This document shows, in pieces, positions 63,675-64,000 of a stretch of 64,000 bases of DNA. The position numbers and the translations under genes were made by a program. Within the stretch, counting starts at the first letter, position 1; each line of letters opens with the position of its first letter. The notes under the pieces were generated by a model. That model had not been told where the DNA came from. It saw only the letters and a list, made by a program, of their open reading frames with translations, and searched no databases. The DNA is from Daphnia carinata (taxonomy: Eukaryota > Arthropoda > Branchiopoda > Diplostraca > Daphniidae): positions 5,178,424 through 5,242,423 of the forward strand of contig NC_081334.1 in NCBI RefSeq assembly GCF_022539665.2, written 5' to 3'.

Positions 63675-64000
63675 TTAAAAAGAAATCTCGAACATACACC
63701 TGTTTTCCATTCGCATCATTGCAGTGGGACAATGTCAGTTATATATGTGCTTATAAATTTATCTTTTGATTTACGAAAATTTAATTGAACCATAAATGTG
63801 CGGAGAGTGGCGATTTCAATAATATACTGTAAAGTTGTCTTTGATAGTTCAAGTTTCTTATAGATACGATTCCGATTGCCGCCCCGAATTTGGAGCACGC
63901 CATGCGTTTCTTTAGCCCCGTCTATTGTCATAGTCAAATGGTAACAAGAATTAGGAAAATTACCCTAGCCACATATTTACACTAGTGCTTAAAGATAAAG
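63675..64000. other. WDR59 3' flank
   Basis: A 73-codon minus-strand frame (63937-63716) is open but has no recognised domain or splice context; I see nothing certain here. Confidence 0.4.

Overview
The window is eukaryotic nuclear DNA from an arthropod. Multi-exon genes with short GT-AG introns (mostly 55-130 nt) are packed 0.4-2 kb apart and match metazoan families exon by exon. The gene content, intron size, long A/T and G homopolymer tracts and gene-fragment-rich spacers best fit a branchiopod crustacean such as Daphnia. That organism call is an inference; nothing in the sequence names the species.

Region 1 (1-11139) is housekeeping and gene-dense: LRRC59 (ER membrane protein, +), choline kinase (+), UQCRQ (complex III subunit 8, -), and VEZT/vezatin (+). 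UQCRQ and VEZT diverge from a 374-bp shared promoter region.

Region 2 (11140-about 32000) is a 21-kb domain around one gene, the six-zinc-finger repressor Fezf/earmuff (-, 20664-23401). Flanks of about 9 kb on either side carry no convincing gene. They are saturated with single-base runs (T/A up to 29, G up to 21) and microsatellites. They may hold regulatory DNA of this developmental gene, but that is inference.

Region 3 (about 32000-46500) is a repeat and pseudogene zone. It has a repeat family present as two inverted pairs, a structured 35.0-35.4 kb element, an inverted pair of tRNA-like (SINE-like) sequences, a foldback element of nested hairpins, a GC-rich minisatellite, and isolated exon-like remnants. 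It also has intron-containing fragments of a vasa-type DEAD-box helicase and of DNA polymerase delta (POLD1) fused head to tail on the minus strand, and a frameshifted BTB-BACK fragment.

Region 4 (46551-64000) is gene-dense again: CSN2/COPS2 (COP9 signalosome, +), PHM (peptide-amidating monooxygenase, -), COMMD10 (-), SKP1 (+), a TA-flanked terminal-inverted-repeat element, and WDR59 (GATOR2, +). CSN2 and SKP1 both act on cullin-RING ligases (CSN2 in deneddylation, SKP1 as the SCF adaptor), and COMMD proteins are also tied to cullins, so this end is functionally themed, perhaps by chance. COMMD10 and SKP1 diverge from a 504-bp interval.

The most interesting observations are: PHM carries two complete, in-phase, mutually exclusive 3' terminal exon sets, both keeping the copper-ligand Met region; the vasa-POLD1 chimeric pseudogene; and the cluster of foldback elements at 35.0-36.7 kb. 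All coordinates and splice sites were read by eye from GT/AG (one GC/AG) signals and reading-frame continuity. No similarity search was run.
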